A stretch of DNA of 64,000 nucleotides from Azolla pinnata (Eukaryota > Streptophyta > Polypodiopsida > Salviniales > Salviniaceae), in the NCBI GenBank assembly GCA_037176905.1, contig JBBBWG010017001.1, forward strand, positions 16,920 to 80,919. The letters are read 5' to 3'. Positions 1-9,605 of the stretch are shown in pieces. Both the position numbers and the translations under genes were made by a program. Under the pieces are notes generated by a model. It saw nothing but the letters and a program-made list of their open reading frames with translations, made no database searches and was not told where the DNA came from. The first letter of the stretch is position 1. Every line of letters begins with the position of its first letter.

Positions 1-729
1 ACATGCATGACCATAACTGATCATTATTTTCCAAAGTTTTCTCTAATCACAGAATCAGCACGTCATATACTAATCATGAGATTAGGGAAAACTACGGAAA
101 ACCTATCTCATGATCAATCACAGTCATGCTCGTAACAATTTAGGGTTAGGGTTCCAATGTTGGATTAGGATAAGGTTAGCCCTCAATTAGAAACGAACAG
201 CAGAAAATCTCGGATTACTGTAAGGGCAGCTGTTAGGGTTAGGGTATAGGTAGGACCACATAAATAAATTACGGTTAAGAGTTCCGATGTTAAGGATGAG
301 GCACCCATGTTCATGTAGGAAAGCACTAGTAAACAAGAAAAGGCTTATCATAAGGGTAATGGTTAGAGTTAGGGTTTAGAGATGAAGTTCAAGTTGTTTC
401 TAGGTCAGTCAGAAATATATGCTATTAGAGTTAGGGTTAGGGCTCGGTTTTACGTAGAAATCCAAGTGGCATTAGGGTTTAAGGCTGACATAAGCGGTGT
501 AATTAGAGTGTTGATTAGGGTTTAACATCGGATCAGGGTTCAGGTTAGGACTGGGCTTTCCATAGTTATGATCAAGGCAGAGGGTTTCATTGATTAGGGT
601 TTCATTGATTAGGGTTTCTATGCACAGATGGAATTCTAAGATTAGGGTTACAGTGAGGGCGGTTTCTGCAGTTAGGGTTACAGGTGCGTTCCATTAATAG
701 GAACACAGTTAGGGTTGCATGAGAGTTAA

Positions 730-828
730 GGGCTTCTATGATCAGGATCAGAGTTAGGGGAGGGCTTCTATGATCAGGATCAGAGTTAGGGGAGGGTTTC
801 TATGATCAGGATCAGAGCTAGGGTTTCG
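730..828. repeat. 32-bp tandem repeat, 3 copies
   Basis: Three near-identical 32-bp units (starting near 730, 762 and 794) each combine GGGCTTCTATGATCAGGATC with GAGTTAGGGG. They show how the TTAGGG-like words of this region spread as part of larger tandem units. Confidence 0.75.
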
Positions 829-978
829 ATGATAAGAGCTACAGGCAGGCAGGTTTCCATGATTAGGGTTACCGCGAGGGTCTCTGCTAGGGCTTCCACG
901 ACTAGCAAACGCTTCAGTGTTAGGGTTTCGCACAGTTCGGGCTTCGATGACTATGGACACTAAGAGGTTTGCACACAG

Positions 979-1008
979 TTAGGGTTAGGGTTAGGGTTAG
1001 GGTTAGGG
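979..1008 (+). repeat. (TTAGGG)5 interstitial telomere-type tract
   Basis: Five perfect head-to-tail TTAGGG units, the longest uninterrupted telomere-type run in the window. The unit is six bases, unlike the TTTAGGG of most plants. Confidence 0.85.
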
Positions 1009-1151
1009 TTTCAATGACTGTATGCCACTGTGGGGGTTGCATTCAGTTAGGGTCTCAAGGCTTTCCGGTTTCTGTTAGGGTTCCTCCGATTCTGTTGAGG
1101 ATGCCGTGACCACAGCTCCTGTTAGGGCTTCTGTGATTGCGATTGCAGCTT

Positions 1152-1495
1152 CGCGCAACTAGGGTTAGGGTTTCTGTGATTGCGAACACAGCTTTGCGCA
1201 ACTAGGGTTAGGGTTTCTGGTGATTACGATCGCAGCTTCGCACAACTAGAGTTAGGGTTTCTATGATTGCGAAGCACAGCCTCGTGCGACTAGGGTTAGG
1301 GTTTCTATGATTGCGAAGCGCAGCTTCGTGAGACTAGGGTTAGGGTTTCTATGATTGCGAGGCGCAGCTTCGTACGACTAGGGTTAGGGTTTCTGCGGTT
1401 GCGATCGTCGCTTCGTGCGACTAGGGTTCGGGTTTCTGCGCTTGCGAAGCGCGGCTAGGGCTAGGGTTTCTGCGATTGCAATCGCAGCTTCATGT
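1152..1495. repeat. ~44-bp tandem minisatellite with telomere box and hairpin
   Basis: About eight units begin near 1161, 1204, 1248, 1292, 1336, 1380, 1423 and 1457 (spacing 43-44 bp, last 34). Each has CTAGGGTTAGGGTTTCT followed by a GC-rich half that in the best copies is a perfect hairpin, CGAAGC-GCA-GCTTCG. Other copies carry compensated or single mismatches. Confidence 0.8.
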
Positions 1496-1560
1496 GAGAG
1501 AAGGGAGGCCCCTGGCCTCAGTATTTCACGATTAGGGTTAGGGTTTCAGGGGGAACGAAC

Positions 1561-1779
1561 CTGGCGCGAATCGACGACGATGGTCTGCTGCTGATGCTGC
1601 TGCTGCGCAGGATTCAGGCCGCGGATCAAATCAGCAACAGCAACCGCGATGGAAGGGCAAACGGGAGGAGAGGAAGAGGAGGAAGGGAGGTCGAACATGT
1701 GGAGGGCATTGACTTCATGGGTGCAGAGAGCTCCAACGCCCGCCATAGCCAGGCCTGCGAAGGAACCAAAGGCCGCCAT
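1561..1779 (-). CDS. First exon of a small unrecognised gene (paralog of 6884-5450)
   Basis: The minus-strand ATG at 1779 opens a 73-codon exon ending in phase 0 at a CAG|GT donor (1560-1559). Its first 30 residues match the first exon of the gene at 6884-5450 at 25 positions (shared start MAAFGSFAGLA; shared AGVGALC, NAL and MFD). Both then become Ser-rich. Here the tail is Gln/His-rich instead of Ser/Pro. The downstream exon is not visible and may lie left of the window. The same-phase donor and conserved N-terminus argue for a real exon or a recently duplicated remnant. I do not recognise the family; the hydrophobic, small-residue start could be a signal or membrane segment. Confidence 0.45.
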
Positions 1780-2025
1780 AGCCGAAAACCAAAGAAGGAC
1801 CTCGCCCGCCCTCTTCTGCTTTGCTTGGGAAGCTCTGCAGATTCGCTCTGTTTCTCTGCTCTGATCCTTTCGTCGACAGCTTCTTCCGCTGCTTCTTCTT
1901 CTCTGTGTTTTGCTCTGTTTCTCTGTGTATTCGCTTCTGTTCCGCGGAAACGACGACGAACAGAACGACTATATACCGCGTACATACGCCTCCGTATACG
2001 TATACGTACCTCTCTGCACGGCCCC

Positions 2026-2051
2026 CACATACGGATACGTATCCGTATGTG
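2026..2051. repeat. 26-bp perfect palindrome
   Basis: A perfect inverted repeat with no spacer, centred between 2038 and 2039 (half-site CACATACGGATAC). It lies at the border between unique DNA and an ATGC array. Confidence 0.8.
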
Positions 2052-2079
2052 CACCATGCGTATGCATCATCATGCCGAC

Positions 2080-2610
2080 GTTGCATGCATAGCATCATGC
2101 ACATGCCTCCATGCATGCATGCATTCGATCGTCCACACGCTTCCATGCATGCATGCATGCATGCATTGCTTCATGCACATGCCTCCATGCATGCATGCCT
2201 TGCTTCATGCACATGCCTCCATGCATGCATGCATTGCTTCATGCACATGCCTCCATGCATGCATGCATGCGGCGCTTGTAAGATGCGCGCACGTGTGGCA
2301 TGTGTATGTCTCATGTCGACGGTGCACGTGCATCATGCATGTATGCGTATGACTTGGTCAAAAATGGCTCAGTGTATGACCATGTACATGCGTCGATGTG
2401 CATGCACATGCGCATGCATGTATGGGTATGCACGCACACGCATGCATATGCATGCGTGCATGCATGCATGCATGCAAAGTCAATGGATTTGAATTAAGTG
2501 TAGATCATGCATACACATGCCCCACCGACGCATGCATACATACATACATTAGCACACATGCATGCACACACATGTACACATACATAGCAATACATGAATG
2601 TACAATGATG
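2080..2610. repeat. ATGC/CATG-rich low-complexity array
   Basis: Tracts of GCATGCATGC, interleaved with a short module CTTCATGCACATGCCTCC repeated at least three times (about 2170-2260). Alternating purine-pyrimidine sequence that is self-complementary. Long open frames across it are compositional artefacts. Confidence 0.8.
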
Positions 2611-2639
2611 TTGTTTTGCCTTCTTATGTAGAAACTTTC

Positions 2640-2815
2640 CTTCATCTAGCATCATCAACATCACCACCATCATCACCATCACCACCACTACCATCAACAT
2701 CACCACCATCACCACCATCACCATCATCACATCACCACCACCACCATCATCATCACCTTCTGCATGTATGTTGGTGGGGGTCATTCATTCATTCATTCCT
2801 TCATTCATTCCACTT
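2640..2815. repeat. CAT/CAC trinucleotide microsatellite and (ATTC)n
   Basis: Impure (CATCAC)n from about 2650 to 2760, followed by an ATTCATTC tract at about 2785-2810. Confidence 0.75.
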
Positions 2816-4190
2816 GGCTTCCTCCTGACTCACTCCCCAACTCACTATAGAGGTCCGAGACGAGATTCAGCAAACCAGATCAAGAGCTGACAAAAGAACA
2901 GATCCCGAGAGAGAGGGAGAGAGAAGCCGGATAAGGAGCTGACAAAAGAGCGGAGCGAGAGTGTCGTGTTAGTGAAGGGGGAAACAAGGGATCGAGTCCG
3001 CTCCCTCCACTTGCATCGATCTGATCCGATCCGATCTTAGCAGATGGATGCCATCATCATCAGCAACAGCAAACAGGCTCCATGGTCCCTGCCAAAGATA
3101 GCATCTAGCTACTTCCACCATCAATAGCATTCTCCGAGGCTTGGATGCAGAAAGCCGATGCCCATCGGGGCCAGAGAGATCTCCGCATTCGATCGTGTCT
3201 GCGACTAACCACCCTCTGACCTGCAGTTCTAGCACTCGAAACGATGGGCTCTGCAAAATCCGCTAGCACCCAAAATGGCTTCAACGGTCCTCCTCTTCCA
3301 GAGTCACTTGCTTCAAAGTCGTATCTACGTTTCAGTCTTCTGCCAAACAACCTCGACAGGAGGTGGGCATTTTGAAGCACAGCTTGCGAAGTTTTGTCTG
3401 TTGGCAGCAGAAGGCACACGGGCAATTGAATGATAGACAGAAAGAGGGCATGTCGGAAGGTAGATGGAAACTGCTCTGAAGGTGGATGGAAACTGCTCTG
3501 AAGGACAACTTGCACTGCTAGTCTGTATCCCAGGTAGCTAGGGTTGTGAAGTGGTCTTGTGTCGATTATACTAGTCTTTCTGAAGCTGGGAGTTAGGTGA
3601 AGGGAGTAAGTGATACTAAGGGGGGGATCCTTTTACAGCTACAGATAATCGATCTATGTTTATGGTAGCTGAGAGAAACTGTACGATACAGCTCTATCAT
3701 CACCCATAGAATGAGCGAAGAACGAAACTGTATTAGCAAAACCCATATGGTCACATGACAAGTGTGAATGCAAGGTTGATCCTGATGTGATCTGGCCTTC
3801 GACACATTATATATAATGCATAAAATGTGTTGTATGCGGCAGTCAAGTCAACCAATCGACACGAAACTTGTCGACTTCGATCGATTGACCGAGGTCAGAT
3901 GATCAATATCGGCGCACGAATTCGATCCGTGGGCATGAGTGTTGAATCCGATTCGTGGCTTGCCGTGCGCGACAGGCAACGATATATATATATATATTAT
4001 ATCGAATCGAATCGTCTGCTTTCACATTGTATTCGCCAATCTTTGCTCTCTTCCCTAAGTGCTCCTCTTTGATTCCTTTTGTGTGTAAAGGCGCCCAATC
4101 ATGAGAAATGTTGATTCCATTGTGTGATTGATCATTCCCACTAATCATGTATGATTTGGGATCTTTGTTTAATTGGCTTTGCATAATCAC
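2816..4190. other. Unassigned intergenic stretch
   Basis: No gene can be supported. Two minus-strand frames overlap at 3515-2969 (136 and 95 codons) without recognisable similarity or splice logic. GAGCTGACAAAAGA is duplicated at about 2885 and 2938. A short (TA)n lies near 3982. Confidence 0.4.
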
Positions 4191-4254
4191 ACTATTTGTG
4201 GTAGGATTAGTGCCAACTGGCGTTCACTTACCGATCAATGCTAGGATCAGCATA

Positions 4255-4985
4255 GGCAACATGTACTTAAGCGGCAATTTATATCGATATCCTTAATTAC
4301 ATCACGGATTAGCACACTGCTTCCTTACTTATATCATCGATTATCACACATGGATTCCTTAATTATACCATCGATTATCACAGCTTACTTCCTTGATCGT
4401 ATAATTGATTAGCACATGGCCTCCTTACTTAAAGCATTGATTAGCACAATATATTGCTTCCTCGCTTACATGATCAATTATTAGTGCAATTGCTTCCCTA
4501 GTTATACCACCGATTAGCGCCACCGATTAGTGCATCATTTACTTGATCATATCATCAATTAGCACAGTACCTCCTTAATTTACTGTGCATGGCTTCATTA
4601 ATTCTTTCACCATTTAGCGCATATTGCCTCTTTAATTATCTCATCGATTAGCATCTTGCTTTCTTGATTGTTTTTCTGACTAGTGCCTTGAATCCTTAAT
4701 TATTCCGCCGATTAGCGCATCATTACCTAATCAGATACCAATTAGCACATCATTACCTAATTATATCACCGATCAGCGCAATATTGCTTCCTTTAGTTAT
4801 ATCATCATATAGCACATTGCTTCCTCGGATATATCAGTGGACAGCGGGTTGCTTCCTTAATTATATCATTTGATTACCACCTATTGCTTCTCTAACTAGC
4901 TATATCGTCAATCAGCGGATTGCTTCATTAATCACATCATCGATTAGCACTTCGCAGCCGTTTATCGCAAATTTTTTTCCTCTAG
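4255..4985. repeat. Degenerate ~45-50 bp tandem repeat, A/T-rich
   Basis: More than a dozen imperfect copies of a unit containing ATCGATTAGCACA and TTGCTTCCTTAATTATATC. Spacing is irregular and divergence high, so this is an old array. No coding potential is seen. Confidence 0.7.
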
Positions 4986-5449
4986 CAACAAGAAGTATAT
5001 GTGATAACTACACAACTCGGATCGATCTTGTGACTTGTCGAAGAATTCGATTACCTGGAACCTTGCACTGTAATAATCCATTATCACAGGACCATTATCA
5101 CAAGAGTCTTCTGCTCGTCAAATGGATTGTGTTGTATATGAGTAATTACAGGGCTTTTAAATCACTCCCTGGCATTTACAATTAGGCCTAGCGATGAGGA
5201 TGTGATCAAAAATCAATACAAGGGCGGGGCGAGAGATCCAATCAAGCTGCTTTAGAGAGGCGATGGCCGTTTCCTTAATTGCTTTGTAATTGCTAAGTAC
5301 AGTCTAGATTAAGAGAGGTCGGCTATATAGAAAGCCAAAGAGGTGTACAAGAGATCAAATGGAGAGCTGGATTAAACATGGGAGCGATCTGTAATTAGAG
5401 TATAATTAAGGGGTTTTAATCGTCTAATCAGGGTTGAGAGTCATGAAAT

Positions 5450-6755
5450 TTAGCAGGGCCAGATGGTGAGGATATCGAGGGCAGCGACTTGAATCTGGCC
5501 ATCGGATCCAGCTCGAGAATCATCAAGCTTAGCCATGGCAGCTGCTCCGATCTGCGTGTGAAGTTCAGGAAATTATGTCAAGGCATAAAAATAGTAATTT
5601 GGAGTTTAGAATCATTAGGGCTCATAACAGATATTGAATCTACTCATAGTTCTCGTTAGGGGTCGTAATCGTCAGCGATTAGGGCTCATAGCAGTTATTC
5701 GGAGCATGAAATTTAGCGATTTGGGCTCCCAATAGTCGGTAATTAGGGTTCATAATAGGCCTTCGGCTACTTATTTAGGCATTACCGTTCAGGGTTATGA
5801 TAGGCAGTAATTAATTAGGGTGGGTTCACAATAGGCATTAGAAGCAGAAATTCATTAGGGTTCGTTCTAGGCGGTAATTAGGGTATATAATAGGCAGTAA
5901 TTGATTGATTAGGGTTCATAACAGAGATTAGAAGCAGTAATTAATTAGGACTCGTAGTAGGCGGTAATTAGGGGTCATAATAGGCGGCAATCAGGGTTCA
6001 AAATAAGCAGTAATTAATTAGGGTTCATGACAGGCCTCAGAAGCAGTAACTAATTAGGGTTCATAGTAAGACATTAATTAGAAGCAGTAATTAGGGGGTC
6101 GTGGTAGGATAGGGCGTAATTTCGGATTTATGAAAGGCAGTAATTAGGGCTCATAGCAGGGGCTAATTAATTAGGGTTCAAAATGGTCAAGCAATTTGGT
6201 AGGCCAGAACTCGCGTTCCTATCAAGTCCTAACCGTAATTAGGACTCGCAAAACAGTCATTAGGGCTGGATCATTGCCAAGATTAGGAATGTGATCAAGG
6301 GCTCGTACCTACTAATCCTCGAGACATTAGTGCTCATAAAAGCAATTAGGGCTCATAGTATCCTAATTAGGGTTTTTCGCGGACAAGTAATTAGGGCTCC
6401 GATAGTCATGATTGAGGCCACGAGAGAAGCATCATGCACAGTAATCAAAACAGTGATTAAGTTCGCCAGAGGAGCGATTAGGGGTGATGCGAGAGCAGAT
6501 CACAGCAGTCATCAGAAGATTAGGGTTCGGAGATAGTGATTAGGGTTGGGCCATTGCGATTAGGTCTCGGGCGATGGCGATTAGGGTTGCTAGAAGGGGT
6601 AATCAAGGGTCATTAGGGCATGTTCGAGATCGTTCCACAGAGATGCAGATATGCAGATGCAGTGAATCGGGATTGGATCAATGGCGGCGAGAATCTGGGT
6701 CGATTACCTGCGAGGAAGGAGGAGAGGGGCCTGGCGATGGCGATGGCGATGGCGA

Positions 6756-6787
<32 letters not shown>

Positions 6788-6884
6788 GGCTAAAGTCGAA
6801 CATGTTGAGGGCGTTGGCCTCGTAGCTGCAGAGGGCACCCACGCCTGCAGAGGCGAGCCCTGCAAACGACCCGAACGCCGCCAT
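5450..6884 (-). CDS. Small unrecognised protein, 92 residues, two exons
   Basis: Exon 1 runs 6884-6708: 59 codons ending at CAG|GTAATC in phase 0. Exon 2 runs 5551-5450, after acceptor ACACGCAG, and encodes 33 residues ending QVAALDILTIWPC then TAA. Phases agree, giving a 92-residue product with a small-residue hydrophobic N-terminus (MAAFGSFAGLASAGVGALC), a poly-Ser then Ser-Pro dipeptide stretch (about residues 32-58), and a soluble C-terminal tail. Exon 1 is paralogous to 1779-1561 with the same donor phase. The 1.16-kb intron is packed with TTAGGG-like repeats. The start at 6884 is chosen because it aligns with the paralog; an in-frame upstream ATG at 6977 would add 31 residues. A CACGTG array lies 0.58-0.75 kb upstream. 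I do not recognise the family; exon joining is inference from splice sites. Confidence 0.55.
5580..6660. repeat. TTAGGG-word repeats filling the intron of the 92-residue gene
   Basis: Imperfect units of 25-40 bp containing TAATTAGGGTTCATAATAGG and close variants (AGGCAGTAATTAATTAGGG) occur some 25 times. They differ in sequence from the repeats at 1-1545 but share the AGGGTT core and the same position relative to the paralogous exon. Confidence 0.7.
6757..6787. repeat. (CTG)n in coding exon
   Basis: CTGCTG run on the plus strand that encodes the poly-Ser tract (AGC codons) of the minus-strand 92-residue protein. Confidence 0.7.
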
Positions 6885-7077
6885 GGGAGCTCCGGATGAT
6901 CTGCTGCAGGAGAAGAGAAAGCTCGCGCAGGTCCGCAGCAGAAGGGAAACCCCCTCCCCCTGCCCTTCTCCAGCCAAGAGGCCCTTGCTGCCTCTGAGGG
7001 CGCGTCTGTGTCAGAAGGCACAGACACAGGAGAGGACGAGGAAGAAGCAGAAGAACGAAAGAAGGAGAAGCCTGGCG

Positions 7078-7258
7078 AAGGCGAAGGCGAAGGCGAAGGC
7101 GAAGGCGATGGCGATGGCGATGGCGATGGCGATGAAGAAGAAGAAGAAGCAGCCTGGCGATGGCGATGGTGAAGAAGAAGAAGAAGAAGAAGATGCAGAA
7201 GAAGAAGAAGAAGAAGGCCTCTATATATTTTATTTATTTATTTATTTATTTATTTAAT
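7078..7258. repeat. Microsatellite cluster: (GGCGAA)n, (GGCGAT)n, (GAA)n, (TTTA)n
   Basis: Adjacent hexa-, tri- and tetranucleotide runs within 180 bp, at an abrupt switch from GC-rich to AT-rich DNA (about 7225). Confidence 0.85.
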
Positions 7259-7464
7259 GGATTATACAATTCATTTATTCAATGAATTGTATCTGTGTTT
7301 TTTTATAATTAAATAACAGATTAATAATTCATCCCTGCGTTGTTTATTTTGCTACCGAATTATGTAATTTCCACTATATTATATAATTCAGCGCCTATTT
7401 TATTTGCTGATTTATTTACATAAAATCATATGCGCGTTCCGAAAGAGTCCCGCGCCGCGCCTTC

Positions 7465-7632
7465 CACGTGGCGCCCCGCCATTCGCCGGGGGCCGCGGGC
7501 TCCGAAGCCGCCCAGTGGCGCGCCGCCACGTGTCGGAAACTGCCACGTGTCACAGTGCCACGTGTCGGTAACTTCCACGTGTCAGCCGGAGATGCCACGT
7601 ATCACTGTGACACGTGTCAAGTCTGCCACGTG
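7465..7632. promoter_or_regulatory. G-box/ABRE-like CACGTG array
   Basis: Perfect CACGTG hexamers start at 7465, 7527, 7544, 7559, 7576, 7611 and 7627, with a CACGTA variant at 7596. From 7527 on they recur every 15-20 bp, mostly as CCACGTGTC. CACGTG is the established core bound by plant bZIP and bHLH factors, and ACGTGTC/ACGTGGC match ABA-response elements. The DNA is locally GC-rich. The nearest start downstream is the minus-strand ATG at 6884, so this is most simply its promoter; the regulatory role is inference. Confidence 0.65.
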
Positions 7633-7859
7633 TCGGGACGCCCGAGGCTCCGGGCTCCCGCCAGGCTGTGCGCGGTCCACGTCTGCATGCTGACGTGGAA
7701 CGATCCGGTCCGTCCGCTTCGGCATCTAGTTTTTTTCTCTTTCTCTCTCTCTCTCTCTCTCTACTATTTCTACGTAAATCGATACAAAATGGACCGCAAA
7801 CAAATATATATATAAAAATTGGGGAATTTCCGCGTTCCTTTAGTTAGATCTTTTTGAAA

Positions 7860-8520
7860 CAAACGTGTGGCTGTGCACGCACGCACGCACACATGCATAC
7901 ATGCACACACATAGATACGCACGCATGCACGCATGCATGCATACATGCGCACGCACATACACATGCATGCATACATTGCCATATATCTGAAGGGGGCATC
8001 TTGCTTTGCCCCTTCAAGCGATTCCTCTCCACAGTACTTACATACATGCTTACATGTCTGTATGCATAAATGTATGTATGCATGTATGTATGTGTGTGTG
8101 TGTGCATATATGCATGTGTGGGTGGATGGGTGTATTGATGTATGGATGGATGATGCACGCATATGATGCTTGAATGCGAGACAATTATCTTAGCACACAT
8201 ACATACATACATACATGCATGCATGCATACATACATACATACGTATGTACATACACACGCATGCATACATTGCCTATATCGGAAGGGGCATCTTGCCCCT
8301 TCAAGCGATTCCTCTCCACTGTACGTACACTTACATGTATGTATGTGTGTATGTATGTGTGTGTATGCATGTGTGTGTATGTATGTGTATGTGCATATAT
8401 GTATGTATGTGTGCATGCATGTATGTGCTGGTGGATGGATGTAGTGATGGATGTATGGATGGACGATGCACGCATATAATGTTTGAATGCGAGACAATTA
8501 TCTTAACACATGGTGGAGAT
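7860..8520. repeat. ~300-bp tandem duplication within ATGC array
   Basis: Two copies of a roughly 300-bp block. Anchors are GGGGCATCTTG at about 7990 and 8286, CAAGCGATTCCTCTCCAC at about 8016 and 8309, and GAATGCGAGACAATTATCTTA at about 8172 and 8484. Each copy has an inverted repeat; in copy 2 it is GAAGGGGCA-TCT-TGCCCCTTC. Flanks are ATAC/ATGC tetranucleotide repeats. Confidence 0.75.
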
Positions 8521-9605
8521 TCATGCATAACTAGGAAATATCTAGCGATACCCCACCTGCCCCATACATCGTGCAACTGACACTTGTCTCTGAATTCCAA
8601 GCTTGATTGATTGCCCTATTAAACCAGTCTACCTTGCGGTTCAAGTCAAAACAGCAATTAAGAAACAGCAAATAAGGAGATTGTTAGTGAGTGATTAGGT
8701 TAGGCAAATTGTTTGCCTCGGACAACAATCAGAAGATAGCACCAAGGGTTAGGTCTATTATTGATAGTGGATCAATCATCACCATAATTACTTGTCCTAA
8801 TCTCTGTGGATTGACCTAAGCTCACACTGGAGATCATGAAGGTTCCACACTCTTAATCTTGCGATAAGACACGTGTGGATTTGGAGGGGGGGAAATCTAT
8901 GCTAGTTCGTGCTACTAAGCTCCATTTCATAACATGATTAATAAAAAATCGGCTTATAAGTGTGTATTTTTTATGGACAGTTTCGATCACTAATTGAGCT
9001 CTTGCTAAGATATTATCCCAGCTTTTGTTGCGCCTACTAACTAAATTACGTGGCTTAATTTGTTTTTTTCTTCCCAAGAAACAAAAGCCACTAAGCTTCA
9101 AAACCACAATGTGTAGAGACTCATTAGGCAACCATTCTTAACCTAACCAAGCTGATTATCTTGGAGGAGGAAATGACCAAACTGGTGGTGCAAGCCTCCA
9201 TGCTACATTGAATGTCATCACAAATTATGTCGCTTAATTGATCGATAGATAGAACGAAAGTTTAAGAGGTTATATCAGTAGGTGGTATAATCTAGCAAGC
9301 AACATTAACTTGCCATGAAGCATATAGGCATGTATGTAAATGTGTGCATGTACGTGTCCTTGATGTCTGCGTGTGATGTACTTATCTGTGTATGTATGTG
9401 CATGCATGTATGCGTACGCATGTGTGTGCATGCATCTATGTATATGTACATGTGCATGTGCATGCATGTGTACGAATGCAGGCTATTACTGCCAATCTAG
9501 AGAGAGGGGGCATGCGGAAACATACTAGAATAGCAATGCAAATGCTACAAAGGTCAATTAGGAAACCATTCAGATGAAAGCAAGCTGGAAAATCATCGAA
9601 GTTCA
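8521..9605. other. Intergenic stretch
   Basis: No gene is supported. It includes a short TGTA/CATG tract at about 9315-9480 and lies immediately downstream of the stop codon of the minus-strand 226-residue gene, so its right edge is likely 3'UTR. Confidence 0.4.

Larger units (their letters stand above)
1..1545. repeat. Dispersed TTAGGG-like repeat region
   Basis: The first 1.5 kb is studded with AGGGTT/TTAGGG words separated by 10-40 bp of degenerate sequence, with a few true tandem tracts listed separately. On the minus strand this reads as CCCTAA-rich DNA directly after the splice donor of the exon at 1779-1561, so at least part of it is probably intron of that gene. It is interstitial: repeats are degenerate and unique DNA follows, so it is not a chromosome end. 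No coding sequence is supported here. Confidence 0.7.

Noticed and set aside
1-1545. TTAGGG-rich DNA as a true chromosome end
   Set aside because: Repeats are interrupted and degenerate, mixed with tandem units, and continue into unique gene-bearing DNA.
2969-3515. Two overlapping minus-strand frames of 95 and 136 codons
   Set aside because: Normal composition but no similarity recognised, mutually out of frame, no splice logic or paralog in the window; not enough to call a gene.
7770-8497. Frames of 130-217 codons over the ATGC duplication
   Set aside because: Same compositional artefact as in the other ATGC arrays.
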